A stretch of DNA of 64,000 bases from Lacrimispora sp. 210928-DFI.3.58 (GTDB lineage Bacteria; Bacillota; Clostridia; Lachnospirales; Lachnospiraceae): the NCBI RefSeq assembly GCF_020554865.1, contig NZ_JAJCIC010000012.1, positions 1 through 64,000 on the forward strand. Reading direction: 5' to 3'. This document shows, piece after piece, positions 51,750-61,002 of this stretch. The notes under the pieces are model-generated. The model was not told the DNA's origin, searched no databases, and worked only from the letters and a program-made list of their open reading frames with translations. Position 1 is the stretch's first letter. The number at the start of each line of letters is the position of its first letter. Made by a program: the position numbers and the translations under genes.

Positions 51750-52575
51750 AAAACACAATCAGGTGAGTATCCTCTCTTATATTGTGCTGGTACTCTTCTC
51801 CCTCATTGTGCTGTATCCCCTTGCCTGGATGGTCCTGACATCCCTGAAGACCCTGGAGGAAACCTTTGTGATCCCTCCCGTATGGCTCCCTGAACATCCG
51901 TCTCTTAAAACCTATGGAGATATTTTTGTAAAATATCCCATTGCAGCCTATTTCCGGAACAGTGTCATTGTAGTGGTGGTCACAACAGCTGTTTCTGTGA
52001 TCGTCTCCTGTCTGGCAGGCTATGCTGCCTCCCGAAGCCGTTCAAGGTTTAAAAAACCCTTTATGACCTTCCTGCTGGTACTGCAGATGTTCCCGGCAGT
52101 CATGCTGCTGGTACCTTACTATAAGATGCTCACTGCCTACCGCCTTGTGGATACACTGCCCGGACTGATCCTGCCAAATATTGCTTTCACCATGCCCTTC
52201 TGCACCTGGATGATGATGGGATATTTCAATACGATCCCTTCCGAGCTGGAGCAGGCTGCCCAGATTGACGGCTGCAACAAATACCAGAGCTTTGCCAGGG
52301 TCATCTGTCCCTTAACAATGCCCGGTGTTGCTGCCACTGCGATCTATTCCTTTATACAGGTATGGAATGAGTACATGTTTTCACAGACTCTGATGAAGAC
52401 GGAGACCTCGAAAACCTTAACTGTCGGCATTGCCCAGATGGTAGGTGAATACCGCACATTGTGGAATGACATGATGGCAGCCAGCGTATTGACAAGCCTG
52501 CCTCTTATCATTGTTTTCCTCTTCCTTCAGAAACAATTTATTGCAACGCTTACATCCGGCGCAGTAAAGGGCTGA
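51736..52575 (+). CDS. ABC transporter permease, MalG-like (dehydratase operon)
   Basis: A 279-aa CUT1 permease with the EAA loop ELEQAAQIDGCNKYQSF near residue 175 and the usual C-terminal TLTSGAVKG. Its start overlaps the upstream permease end. No ATPase is encoded nearby. Confidence 0.88.
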   Translation: MKKIKKHNQVSILSYIVLVLFSLIVLYPLAWMVLTSLKTLEETFVIPPVWLPEHPSLKTYGDIFVKYPIAAYFRNSVIVVVVTTAVSVIVSCLAGYAASRSRSRFKKPFMTFLLVLQMFPAVMLLVPYYKMLTAYRLVDTLPGLILPNIAFTMPFCTWMMMGYFNTIPSELEQAAQIDGCNKYQSFARVICPLTMPGVAATAIYSFIQVWNEYMFSQTLMKTETSKTLTVGIAQMVGEYRTLWNDMMAASVLTSLPLIIVFLFLQKQFIATLTSGAVKG

Positions 52576-52603
52576 CCGGCACATGAATTTAGGAGGTGTT
52601 TTT

Positions 52604-54202
52604 ATGTTAGATATTCTGATCCGCGGCGGCTGGATAGTAGACGGCACCGGAAACCCGCGCCGCCGCTGCGATGTGGGTATCCTCGATGGGCGTATCGTGT
52701 CTATGGAACGCTGCATTGCGGAGCCTGCAAGGGAAACGATCTGCGCTGAGGGCTTGATCGTAAGCCCCGGTTTTATTGATGCACACAGTCACTCTGACGT
52801 TACCATTGAATCAAATCCCTACTGTGAAAGCACTATTCGACAGGGCGTCACTACGGAAATCGTGGGAAACTGCGGTGACAGCACTGCGCCATTTCCCCCG
52901 GAGGGAAATGGCACAGGCGGAGGATTTGGCCGCTTTGACAATGGACCCATCCCTTATGGGCGTACCTTAGGGGAACACATGAAGGAGCTGGAGCGCATTG
53001 GCATGTCCGGCAACCTTGCATGGCTGGTGGGACATAATTCTCTGCGCACATTAGCCGGTGTCAAGGGCGCTGATGTCACCGAAGAACAGTATCAGATGAT
53101 GGAAAATGCTCTTCGCCAGGCATTTGAAGATGGTGCCATCGGCATGAGCAGCGGCCTGGAATTTGAACCCGGCAGGACCAGCCGCCCGGAGGAGCTCATG
53201 CGCCTGGCTGCGGTAGTAAAGGAATATGATGCCATCTATACCAGCCATATACGAAACCGTGACGCCTATGTGCTGGAGGCTCTGGATGAATTTCTGGCGG
53301 TCATCCGTCACCACCATATCCGCGGCGAGGTATCCCATATGAATATCCGCTATCACACCCATGCACCGGAACAGGCTGTACAAAAATGCATGGAAAAGAT
53401 CAGCCAGGCACGGGCAGATGGCTATGAGGTCCTGACAGATATGACACCTCTCAACTATGGCATCGGACAGATGGCCGGTATCCTGCCCGCCTGGCTTACC
53501 GGAATGCCCTCTGACCAGCTTAAGCCTGCTCTCTTGGATCCTGATACAAGAGCCCGGCTGCGCAAGGACTGCGACCGCTATTGGCGTTTTATTGCCGGAG
53601 GAGAATGGGAACGGGTGCGCATGCAGAATAATAACGCATTCCCGGAAATCAACGGTATGACCTTTCCCGAAATTGCAAAGCTCTGGAACAAGGATCCCTG
53701 GGATTGCTATTTTGATATTCTGGCTGCTGTTGCACCTGATCTTGACAGTGTTGTGCTCGTATCCCGCCTTTTCACAGATGAGCATCTGGCAGAGACTATT
53801 TCCAATCCTCTGTATATGCTGGTTGTGGACGGATACAGCACCTCTACGGAGGGAGAAGTGGCCAAGCACACACAATTTCCCCTTCACTACATCGGCATGG
53901 ACTGGTTCCTGACTCATCATGTACGCGAGAATCATATTCTCAGTCTAGAGGAGGCTGTGCGCAAGATGACCAGCATGCCTGCATCCCACTTTGGTCTTAA
54001 GGACCGCGGCCTGCTGCGGGAAGGCGCTATCGCCGACATTACCATATTCGATTTTGAACATATGGAAACCCCATTTGACCTGCAGCATCCCGCACAGTAC
54101 GCACGAGGAGTCCAGCATGTGCTGGTGAACGGCGTACCGGTGCTTCGCGATGGAAAGCATCTCTATACAACGCCTGGCAGGAATATCCGCCGGCAGCCAT
54201 AA
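52604..54202 (+). CDS. N-acyl-D-amino-acid deacylase-like amidohydrolase
   Basis: A 532-aa cytosolic enzyme of the D-aminoacylase family. LIRGGWIVDGTGNPRR opens the beta domain. Zinc ligands are visible at the expected spacing: H61 and H63 (FIDAHSHSD), C90 (VGNCGDS), H215 (YTSHIRN) and H245 (EVSHMNIRY), matching H67, H69, C96, H220 and H250 of the Alcaligenes enzyme. The catalytic Asp is probably in LVVDGYSTST. ATG 52604 has AGGAGG upstream; an ATG at 52583 is too near the previous gene. It releases a free D-amino acid from an N-acyl derivative; here it is last in an operon with a dehydratase and a sugar-type transporter. Confidence 0.85.
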   Translation: MLDILIRGGWIVDGTGNPRRRCDVGILDGRIVSMERCIAEPARETICAEGLIVSPGFIDAHSHSDVTIESNPYCESTIRQGVTTEIVGNCGDSTAPFPPEGNGTGGGFGRFDNGPIPYGRTLGEHMKELERIGMSGNLAWLVGHNSLRTLAGVKGADVTEEQYQMMENALRQAFEDGAIGMSSGLEFEPGRTSRPEELMRLAAVVKEYDAIYTSHIRNRDAYVLEALDEFLAVIRHHHIRGEVSHMNIRYHTHAPEQAVQKCMEKISQARADGYEVLTDMTPLNYGIGQMAGILPAWLTGMPSDQLKPALLDPDTRARLRKDCDRYWRFIAGGEWERVRMQNNNAFPEINGMTFPEIAKLWNKDPWDCYFDILAAVAPDLDSVVLVSRLFTDEHLAETISNPLYMLVVDGYSTSTEGEVAKHTQFPLHYIGMDWFLTHHVRENHILSLEEAVRKMTSMPASHFGLKDRGLLREGAIADITIFDFEHMETPFDLQHPAQYARGVQHVLVNGVPVLRDGKHLYTTPGRNIRRQP

Positions 54203-54220
54203 AGGGGCAATGCAAATTTC

Positions 54221-54260
54221 AAATGGCTGAGAACAGAGCCTTCTGTTTTCAGCCATTTTT
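54221..54260 (+). terminator. Terminator of the dehydratase/deacylase operon
   Basis: atggctga and tcagccat with inner aacaga/tctgtt form a long stem with single-base bulges, followed by TTTTT, 19 bp after the deacylase stop. Confidence 0.85.
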
Positions 54261-54263
54261 AAA

Positions 54264-54341
54264 TCAATCTTTTATCCCATATTCACGATACAAGCTGCTC
54301 CTGAAATCCTCATTTTCTGCTGCCTTTTCCAGATCATCCAT
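54264..54341 (-). pseudogene. Possible remnant coding fragment
   Basis: In the gap after phoU the minus strand reads MDDLEKAAENEDFRSSLYRE then YGIKD and stop. It looks like the C-terminal end of a lost protein, with a charged, helix-favouring composition, but lacks an RBS and a recognisable family. It may be chance. Confidence 0.2.
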
Positions 54342-54395
54342 CCATAGACTTGCATTGGCTATTCAAAATACGTAAAAATAATCCGCAGACAGTTT

Positions 54396-55058
54396 CTACA
54401 TGATCCGCACATTCTTAAGCGCCCCGGTTTTCGAAAACTGGGTCCACTCGCAGACATTGACGGCATGGTCGCCGATGCGTTCCAGGTATTTGGCAACCAT
54501 CAAAAGGTCGATGCCCTGGTCGGCCTGGTCCGGGGAGGTTTTTAAGAGCTCGATAACATCTATTTTTACCTGGTTAAACAAGGTGTCAACCTCATCATCC
54601 TTTTTGATGATCTCCTCTGCTCTGGTGAGATCCTGGCCTATGAAAGCCTCAATAGCTTCATGCACCATATTTCCGGCTGCTGCCGCCATGGTGGGCAGGT
54701 GTTTTACAATATGGTACGCATGCTCTGCCCTGATGCGCAGGATCAGCTCTGCGATATCGGAGGCATGGTCGCCGATGCGCTCTAAGTCAGTTACTACCTT
54801 CAGGGCAGTGGATACCAGGCGCAGATCCCCTGCTACGGGCTGCTGGCGCAGGATCAATGACAGGCACCTTGACTCAATGGCACGCTCCATATCATTGACA
54901 GTCCTGTCTCCCTTGATAATATCCTCTGCCAGGGTGTAATCCTGGTCTTCAAAGGCCACAAAGGTCTGTTCGATGGCGTGCTCCACCATATGGGCCATTT
55001 CCTTTAAGTCGCGGTTTAACTCCCCCAACTCGTGTTCATATGTTATGCGTGTTCTCAT
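54396..55058 (-). CDS. phoU: Phosphate transport regulator PhoU
   Basis: A 220-aa cytosolic protein of two three-helix PhoU repeats, each with the metal-binding ExxxD pattern: DLERIGDHASDIAEL near residue 90 and YLERIGDHAVNVCEW near residue 190. The N-terminus LNRDLKEMAHMVEHA is typical. PhoU restrains the Pst transporter and phosphate signalling. It is the last gene of the pst operon, 21 bp after pstB; no phoR/phoB genes are in the window. Confidence 0.95.
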   Translation of the reverse strand: MRTRITYEHELGELNRDLKEMAHMVEHAIEQTFVAFEDQDYTLAEDIIKGDRTVNDMERAIESRCLSLILRQQPVAGDLRLVSTALKVVTDLERIGDHASDIAELILRIRAEHAYHIVKHLPTMAAAAGNMVHEAIEAFIGQDLTRAEEIIKKDDEVDTLFNQVKIDVIELLKTSPDQADQGIDLLMVAKYLERIGDHAVNVCEWTQFSKTGALKNVRIM

Positions 55059-55079
55059 TTTCGCCTAAATCCTTTCTTA

Positions 55080-55841
55080 TCACCCGAATCTGCCTGTGAT
55101 ATAGTCCTCTGTCCTCTTATCCTTTGGCATTGTGAACAGTTCGTCTGTGGTTCCGTACTCCACCGCCTCTCCCACCAGGAAAAAGGCCGTATAGTCCGCA
55201 ATACGGGTAGCCTGCTGCATGTTATGGGTGACGATGGCCACAGTATATTTTTCCTTTAAGCTGTCCATCAGATCCTCTATTTTTAAGGTAGAAATGGGAT
55301 CCAGGGCAGAGGTTGGCTCATCCATGAGAAGGATCTCCGGCTCCACAGCCAGGGCCCTTGCGATACACAGCCTCTGCTGCTGGCCTCCCGATAAGCCCAG
55401 GGCTGATTTTTTCAGCCTGTCGGAGACCTCATCCCAGAGGGCGGCTCCCTTTAAGCTGCGTTCTACGATTTCATCCAGTTCCGCCCGGTTCTTCATTCCA
55501 TGGATTCTGGGACCGTAGGCCACATTATCGTAAATGCTCATAGGGAAGGGATTGGGCTGCTGGAAGACCATTCCTATCTTTTTGCGAAGCAGGGTGGTAT
55601 CTACCTGGGGATCGTAGATATCCTCGTCGTCCAGCAGGACCTTTCCCTCTATCTTCACATTGGGCACCAGATCGTTCATGCGGTTTAAGGTCTTTAAGTA
55701 GGTAGACTTTCCACAGCCGGAAGGCCCAATGAATGCTGTTATCTTATTCTCGTACAAGTCCAGATTGATATTCTTTAAGGCGTGATTCTCCCCATAATAC
55801 AGGTTTAAGTTCTGGGTTGAGATCTTGATCCTTGTTTCCAC
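55080..55841 (-). CDS. pstB: Phosphate ABC transporter ATPase PstB
   Basis: A 253-aa ATPase. Walker A is [13 protein letters not shown]-loop [20 protein letters not shown] (PstB-specific), signature [15 protein letters not shown], Walker [13 protein letters not shown] and switch [11 protein letters not shown]. The start codon is GTG with GAGGAG upstream. It drives phosphate uptake with PstA and PstC. Confidence 0.96.
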   Translation of the reverse strand: METRIKISTQNLNLYYGENHALKNINLDLYENKITAFIGPSGCGKSTYLKTLNRMNDLVPNVKIEGKVLLDDEDIYDPQVDTTLLRKKIGMVFQQPNPFPMSIYDNVAYGPRIHGMKNRAELDEIVERSLKGAALWDEVSDRLKKSALGLSGGQQQRLCIARALAVEPEILLMDEPTSALDPISTLKIEDLMDSLKEKYTVAIVTHNMQQATRIADYTAFFLVGEAVEYGTTDELFTMPKDKRTEDYITGRFG

Positions 55842-55855
55842 TTTTGTTCTCCTCT

Positions 55856-56758
55856 TTATTTCGTCTCCACATTAAATTTGTGGGAAAGATATTTTGCAAG
55901 CCCGTTGATGCCCAACACGATCACAAGGAGCACCACAGCCGTTCCAAAGGCCTCGTTGTATTTTGCCTTCTGCATGAACAGATAGAGCTGGATCGTCAGG
56001 GTCCCTCCTGATTCGAATATCTTTGCGAGCAGGTTCTTTGGCAGGTAATACCCGCTTCCGGCTGTGAACAGCAAGGCTGCCGACTCTCCCACAATACGCC
56101 CGATGGCCAGGATCACTCCCGTGAGGATGCCGGGCATGGCGCTGGGAAGAAGGATGGTGCGTATCATATACCATTTGGTGGCCCCGATCCCCAGGGCTCC
56201 GTGACGGTAGCTGTCAGGTACCGTTTTCAGGGCCTCCTGGGTTGTTCTCGTGATCAGGGGCAGGATCATGAGAGTCAAGGTCAAGGCTCCTGTGAGAATG
56301 GAATAGCCCAGGCCTAAGGTATTTCCAAAAAACACCATTCCGAAAAGGCCGAAGATAATGGACGGGATTCCGGAAAGGATCTCCGTAGTAAATTCAATGA
56401 TGCGGACTCCCTTGCCCGGCTTTGCATATTCGTTTAGATAAACAGCGGAGCCCACGCCGATGGGAGTAGCGATGACCAGGGTGATCGCCACAATATACAG
56501 GGTATTGATCATATTTCCCAGGATGCCGAAGGTTCCCTTTGTAGCGCTGGATGCCGTGCTTAAAAATGTCCACGTCACATTGGGAATACCCCGGACAAAG
56601 GTATAGCCCAGGATCCCTACCAGCAAAAGGAGGGAAAGGCCCGCGCAGCCATATATGATCCCTGTCAGGATCACATCCTGGGTACGCACCCGTTTTCCGT
56701 AAATGCTCTCCTTTACGATGGAGCTTCCGTTTATCTGTACTGCCAGATCACTTGTCAT
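55856..56758 (-). CDS. pstA: Phosphate ABC transporter permease PstA
   Basis: A 300-aa inner-membrane permease with six helices. Family segments include [40 protein letters not shown] and [14 protein letters not shown] (EAA-type loop). The ATG at 56758 overlaps the pstC end by 11 bp, so the two are coupled. Confidence 0.95.
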   Translation of the reverse strand: MTSDLAVQINGSSIVKESIYGKRVRTQDVILTGIIYGCAGLSLLLLVGILGYTFVRGIPNVTWTFLSTASSATKGTFGILGNMINTLYIVAITLVIATPIGVGSAVYLNEYAKPGKGVRIIEFTTEILSGIPSIIFGLFGMVFFGNTLGLGYSILTGALTLTLMILPLITRTTQEALKTVPDSYRHGALGIGATKWYMIRTILLPSAMPGILTGVILAIGRIVGESAALLFTAGSGYYLPKNLLAKIFESGGTLTIQLYLFMQKAKYNEAFGTAVVLLVIVLGINGLAKYLSHKFNVETK

Positions 56759-57686
56759 TTAAGGCTCCTCCCTTCTTCAAAATTTTTGTAAGGCTCAAAT
56801 TGATAAGCATGATAAATGCGAACAGCACCAGGCCTATGGTAAACAGTACCTGCCTGTGAAGGCCTGAGGCGTAGCCCATTTCCGATACAATGGCCGTTGT
56901 GAGGAAACGGACAGAGTGGAAAGGAAGGGGCAGGTTCACAGAGCTTCCCGATACCAGGCTGATGGCCATGGCCTCGCCGATGGCACGCCCTGTGCCCAGG
57001 ACAATGGCTGTGATAATACCGGATTTGGCAGCCGGGATGATCACCTGGAAAATGGTCTGTATCTTTGTAGCTCCCAGGGCCAGGGATGCGCTCTTTAAAT
57101 GCGCCGGAACAGCCCGGAGAGCGGATTCGCTGATATTGATAACCGTTGGAAGGATCATAAGAGCCAGCACCAGGACCGCAGAGATCAGATTAGCGCCTCC
57201 CGTAAACTGATGTGTCTCAGAGCCTTTGAAAATGATCAGCTCCAGCTTATACATAAGGGGATTTAAAACCAGTATTCCCAAAAGCCCGTATATAACAGAA
57301 GGGATCCCTGCAAGAAGTTCAACTGCAGGACGGACGATATCTGCCAGCCTTTTCGGAGCTGTCTCTGCCAGGAAGACTGCTGTCATCACTCCCACCGGAA
57401 CTCCGATCAGGATCGCCAGGAAGGTGCCCACAATGGATGTGAGGATAACATACAGAATGCCGAAGCTTGGGGAAGCAGCTGCCGGCTGCCATACGCTTCC
57501 GAACAGTATTTCCAGTATTCCCACTTTAAACAGGGCCGGGGTGCCGCTGATCAGCATGTACAGTGTGATAGAGCCCACAGCCAGCACAGCGAAAAAGCCG
57601 CAGGCGGTGAAGATCACTTGTGCAGCTTTTTCAACGGCAGACTTGCTTCCATGGTGGGAGTAAATAGAAGTTACTTCCATTTTCAT
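56748..57686 (-). CDS. pstC: Phosphate ABC transporter permease PstC
   Basis: A 312-aa permease with six helices. VELLAGIPSVIYGLLGILVL and SESALRAVPAHLKSASLALG (EAA-type loop) are typical, as is LGTGRAIGEAMAISLVSG. Two Met codons at positions 1 and 3 are possible starts. It follows pstS by 32 bp. Confidence 0.95.
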   Translation of the reverse strand: MKMEVTSIYSHHGSKSAVEKAAQVIFTACGFFAVLAVGSITLYMLISGTPALFKVGILEILFGSVWQPAAASPSFGILYVILTSIVGTFLAILIGVPVGVMTAVFLAETAPKRLADIVRPAVELLAGIPSVIYGLLGILVLNPLMYKLELIIFKGSETHQFTGGANLISAVLVLALMILPTVINISESALRAVPAHLKSASLALGATKIQTIFQVIIPAAKSGIITAIVLGTGRAIGEAMAISLVSGSSVNLPLPFHSVRFLTTAIVSEMGYASGLHRQVLFTIGLVLFAFIMLINLSLTKILKKGGALNDK

Positions 57687-57718
57687 GCAGGTAAGCCTCC
57701 TTTCTCTGCCGGTGTCCG

Positions 57719-58648
57719 TTAGTCTACGGAGATCAGGCCCACGGACTTCACGATCTCACTTCCTTCAGCAGAGTAGATATAGTCAAACAGTGCCTTTACC
57801 AGGTCATTCTGCTGTGCGATCTCACCCTTTGTAGCCATTACGAACGGACGGCTTAAGAAATAGGATCCGGCCTTGATGTTCTCCTCTGTAGGCTCTACGC
57901 CCTCTAACTTCAGTGCCTTTACGGTGTCATCCAGCACATCCAGAGATACATAGCCGATAGCGCCTGGTGTGGAAGCTACCTTTGCCATCACTGCTCCGGT
58001 GCTGTCCAGCTCGTTGCTGTACTTGCAGGCATCCTCCAGCTTTAAAAGCTCCTCAAAGGCGCTTCTTGTGCCGGAACCGGACTCACGGCCCACTACCACG
58101 ATAGGCGCGTCATTTCCGCCTACATCCTTCCAGTTGGTAACGGTTCCTGAATAAATATCGGACAGCTGCTGCTTCGTCAGGTCTTCTACTGCATTGGCAG
58201 TATCTACCACTACTGCAATTCCATCAATTGCCACAATGTTTTCCACCACGCCTGCTGCCTTCTCCTCTTCCTTTAAATTTCTGGAAGAATTACCGATGTC
58301 AGCCGCGCCGTTGGTAACGGCCTCAATACCAGCGCCGGAGCCTACGAACTCAGCGGTCACTGTCACCTTCGGATATTTCTCCATAAAGGACTCGCTCAAT
58401 GCATTGGCAAACTTCTCCATGGAGGTGGAGCCTACCATGCTGATGGAACCGCTTAAATCAGCTGCAGGAGCTGCCTCTGCTTCTGTCTCTGCTGCTTCTG
58501 TTGTATCAGCTGCAGGAGCCTCTGGCTTTGCTGCCTCTGTTGCTGCTGTAGTGGTATTGCTGCTGTTGCTCCCGCAGCCTGCCAGCATGCTCACTGCCAT
58601 AACAGCCGAACCAACCAATGCGATTACTTTCTTATTATTCTTTCTCAT
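57719..58648 (-). CDS. pstS: Phosphate-binding lipoprotein PstS
   Basis: A 309-aa binding protein. The signal peptide MRKNNKKVIALVGSAVMAVS ends in a lipobox (MLAGCGSN). After an Ala/Thr/Glu linker the domain begins SISMVGSTSMEKFANAL, and VGRESGSGTRSAFEELL carries the phosphate-binding residues. ATG 58648 has GCGGAGG upstream; ATG 58732 would precede the signal peptide by 28 charged residues. It is the first gene of the operon. No clear Pho box was found upstream. Confidence 0.95.
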   Translation of the reverse strand: MRKNNKKVIALVGSAVMAVSMLAGCGSNSSNTTTAATEAAKPEAPAADTTEAAETEAEAAPAADLSGSISMVGSTSMEKFANALSESFMEKYPKVTVTAEFVGSGAGIEAVTNGAADIGNSSRNLKEEEKAAGVVENIVAIDGIAVVVDTANAVEDLTKQQLSDIYSGTVTNWKDVGGNDAPIVVVGRESGSGTRSAFEELLKLEDACKYSNELDSTGAVMAKVASTPGAIGYVSLDVLDDTVKALKLEGVEPTEENIKAGSYFLSRPFVMATKGEIAQQNDLVKALFDYIYSAEGSEIVKSVGLISVD

Positions 58649-58792
58649 GATACATTTCCTCCGCTTTATCTGCGTTTTTTGTGCGCTTTCTTTCATGAAT
58701 GTTTTTTTGTTCTTACATGGTGGAGTATACAAAAGTTTTGCGGCAGGCGAAAGCAGGGTAAGGTATAGATTCTGTAAAATCTGCGTAAATGC

Positions 58793-58839
58793 AGAAAGCC
58801 CCAGGCCGCCCCCTATTCAAGGGCTCCCTGAGGCTTTCT
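58793..58839. terminator. Hairpin terminator between zinc-ribbon gene and pstS
   Basis: agaaagcc/ggctttct with an inner agg/cct stem (58793-58839) lies 30 bp after the stop of the zinc-ribbon gene. The T-tract is interrupted (CTTTCTGCATTT on the minus strand), so efficiency is uncertain. Confidence 0.5.
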
Positions 58840-58869
58840 TATGCCTGTATCCCAATTTTCCAACGCTTC

Positions 58870-59289
58870 TCAACTCTTCTTAATAAAATCCTCCCCACAC
58901 TTCGGGCAGTGGATGCTGATCTTCCCATGTCCTCTGGGAACGCGGACCTTCTGGCCGCAGCCTGGGCATTTGAAAATCCGGTATTTGCGTCCCTCTTCAA
59001 ACTGGAAACGCAGTTTTTTCAAATACTCTGTCACATAAAACATGCGGCGCAGAAATGCCTGGTTTTCTTTGGACCGTTTATTAATGTTCTTAGAAAACAT
59101 GCGCCCATACATAAGCACAATGCCTGCAAACTCAAGAACTCCCATGATCCTTGAGGGAAGCGGGGCACGGATAATGAAATTTAACAGGACCAGAGCCAGA
59201 ACCACATATGCCATAAATTGTCCCAGCTGGTCCATGCCGTACCTTCCGATCATAAAACGCTGGAACCGTTCCTTCAGCCGGTTTGTCAT
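58870..59289 (-). CDS. Small membrane protein with C-terminal zinc ribbon
   Basis: A 139-aa protein. The basic N-terminus MTNRLKERFQRFMIGRYGMD precedes two hydrophobic segments (FMAYVVLALVLLNFIIRAPL and RIMGVLEFAGIVLMYGRMF). A charged helical part follows, then a zinc ribbon FKCPGCGQKVRVPRGHGKIS and IHCPKCGEDF with two CxxC pairs. ATG 59289 follows AAAGGAAG. The fold suggests a membrane-anchored nucleic-acid- or protein-binding module, but no function is known. It is common in Lachnospiraceae as a lone gene. Confidence 0.75.
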   Translation of the reverse strand: MTNRLKERFQRFMIGRYGMDQLGQFMAYVVLALVLLNFIIRAPLPSRIMGVLEFAGIVLMYGRMFSKNINKRSKENQAFLRRMFYVTEYLKKLRFQFEEGRKYRIFKCPGCGQKVRVPRGHGKISIHCPKCGEDFIKKS

Positions 59290-59488
59290 TTTCTTTCTTC
59301 CTTTCATTCGTATTCATCTTATTTTCATATCATGTAACTATTATACATGAAATCTGCGTTTTTTCTACTATTATCTATTTTGTACCTCGCCGCCGGGAGG
59401 ACAGCCAACGTTCCGGCTTCAGACAGCTTTCCGGCAGGCGCAGCGCAAACGTGCAGTGCAAAATACAAAAACTTCCCCGGAAAGCCGC

Positions 59489-59517
59489 TGGACGAATCCT
59501 GTCCGGTAGCATATAAT
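59489..59517 (+). promoter_or_regulatory. Promoter of fumC
   Basis: TGGACG (59489-59494) and TATAAT (59512-59517) with 17 bases between, 60 bp before the fumC ATG. Confidence 0.55.
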
Positions 59518-59576
59518 AGAGCAAGGTGCAAGAGCGTTTAAGAATACATACTATTTCCGAGGAGGTACATATCACT

Positions 59577-60941
59577 ATGGAATTCAGAATCGAACATGAT
59601 TCAATGGGCGAAATTCAGGTTCCGGCAGACCGCTACTGGGGTGCGCAGACCCAGAGAAGCTTTGAAAACTTCAAGATCGGCATTGAGAAGATACCGGAGG
59701 AGGTCATCCGCGCCTTCGCGGTTTTAAAGAAGGCGGCTGCCATGGCGAACAACCGCTTAGGCAAGCTGGATGACAGACGTCTTTCCCTGATCTCACAGGT
59801 ATGTGATGAGATCCTGGAGGGAAAATTGGACGGCAATTTCCCCTTAGCTGTATGGCAGACCGGAAGCGGCACTCAGTCCAACATGAACGTAAACGAGGTG
59901 ATCGCGGGCAGAGGCAACGAGATCGCAGGTGAAAAGCTTCTTCATCCCAACGACCATTCCAACATGTCCCAGAGTTCCAACGATACCTTCCCCACAGCCA
60001 TGCACATTGCAGCCGCAATCGCCATTGAGGACAAGCTGCTTCCCAGCATTGATCTTCTGGCCGGCACCTTTGAGCGCCTGATGCGCGAAAATGAGGGCAT
60101 CATCAAGACAGGGCGCACCCATCTCCAGGATGCGACTCCCATCACCTTTTCCCAGGAGATCAGCGGCTGGAAAAATATGCTGGAGAAATCCCGTGAAATG
60201 CTGGTAATGAGCCTTTCCGGCCTCCGCGAGCTGGCTTTAGGCGGCACCGCCGTCGGAACAGGCTTAAATGCTCCGGAGGGCTTTGATGTGGAGGTGGCAA
60301 AGGCCATATCCGAGCTCACAGGACGGGAGTTTAAAACGGCTGCCAACAAGTTCCACTCCCTGACCAGCAAGGACGAGCTGGTATTTGCCCACGGCGCCTT
60401 AAAGGCACTGGCCGCCAACATGATGAAGATCGCCAATGATGTGCGCTGGCTTTCCAGCGGCCCGCGCTGCGGCCTGGGAGAGATCTTTATCCCTGAAAAT
60501 GAACCCGGCAGCTCCATTATGCCCGGCAAGGTAAACCCGACACAGTGTGAGTCCGTTACCATGGTGGCTGTACAGGTTATGGCTAATGACGTGGCTGTCG
60601 GCATGGCCGCCTCCCAGGGCAACTTTGAATTGAATGTGTTTATGCCTGTATGCATTTACAATTTTTTACAGTCCGTAAGGCTGCTTTCCGATTCCCTGGT
60701 ATCCTTTAACAACAACTGCGCTGTTGGGATCAGGGCCAACAGGGAAAAAATGGGCGAGAATCTTCACCGTTCCCTGATGTTAGTCACCTGCCTGAATCCT
60801 TACATTGGCTATGAAAATGCTGCCAAAACAGCGAAGAAAGCCTACAAGGAGAACATTTCCCTAAAGGAGGCCTGTGTGGAGCTTGGCTTTTTGACTGCCG
60901 AGCGGTTTGATGAGGTATTTAAACCGGAAAAAATGGTATAG
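59577..60941 (+). CDS. fumC: Fumarate hydratase class II
   Basis: A 454-aa enzyme interconverting fumarate and malate. DRYWGAQTQRSFENF opens the protein, SGTQSNMNVNEVI and HPNDHSNMSQSSNDTFPTAM bind substrate (the His and Ser pattern of class II), TGRTHLQDATP follows, and SSIMPGKVNPTQCE is the fumarase/aspartase signature. ATG 59577 has GAGGAGG upstream. The malic enzyme gene follows after 61 bp, so fumarate to pyruvate is encoded as a unit. Confidence 0.96.
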   Translation: MEFRIEHDSMGEIQVPADRYWGAQTQRSFENFKIGIEKIPEEVIRAFAVLKKAAAMANNRLGKLDDRRLSLISQVCDEILEGKLDGNFPLAVWQTGSGTQSNMNVNEVIAGRGNEIAGEKLLHPNDHSNMSQSSNDTFPTAMHIAAAIAIEDKLLPSIDLLAGTFERLMRENEGIIKTGRTHLQDATPITFSQEISGWKNMLEKSREMLVMSLSGLRELALGGTAVGTGLNAPEGFDVEVAKAISELTGREFKTAANKFHSLTSKDELVFAHGALKALAANMMKIANDVRWLSSGPRCGLGEIFIPENEPGSSIMPGKVNPTQCESVTMVAVQVMANDVAVGMAASQGNFELNVFMPVCIYNFLQSVRLLSDSLVSFNNNCAVGIRANREKMGENLHRSLMLVTCLNPYIGYENAAKTAKKAYKENISLKEACVELGFLTAERFDEVFKPEKMV

Positions 60942-61002
60942 CATGGCGGCATCAGAATCCTGCACAGATAGAACGAATCAGAAAAAAAGGAGAACAAAAA
61001 CT

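Noticed and set aside
53051..53935. 294-codon minus-strand frame in the deacylase gene
   Set aside because: Antisense to a gene with all five zinc ligands at the expected spacing.
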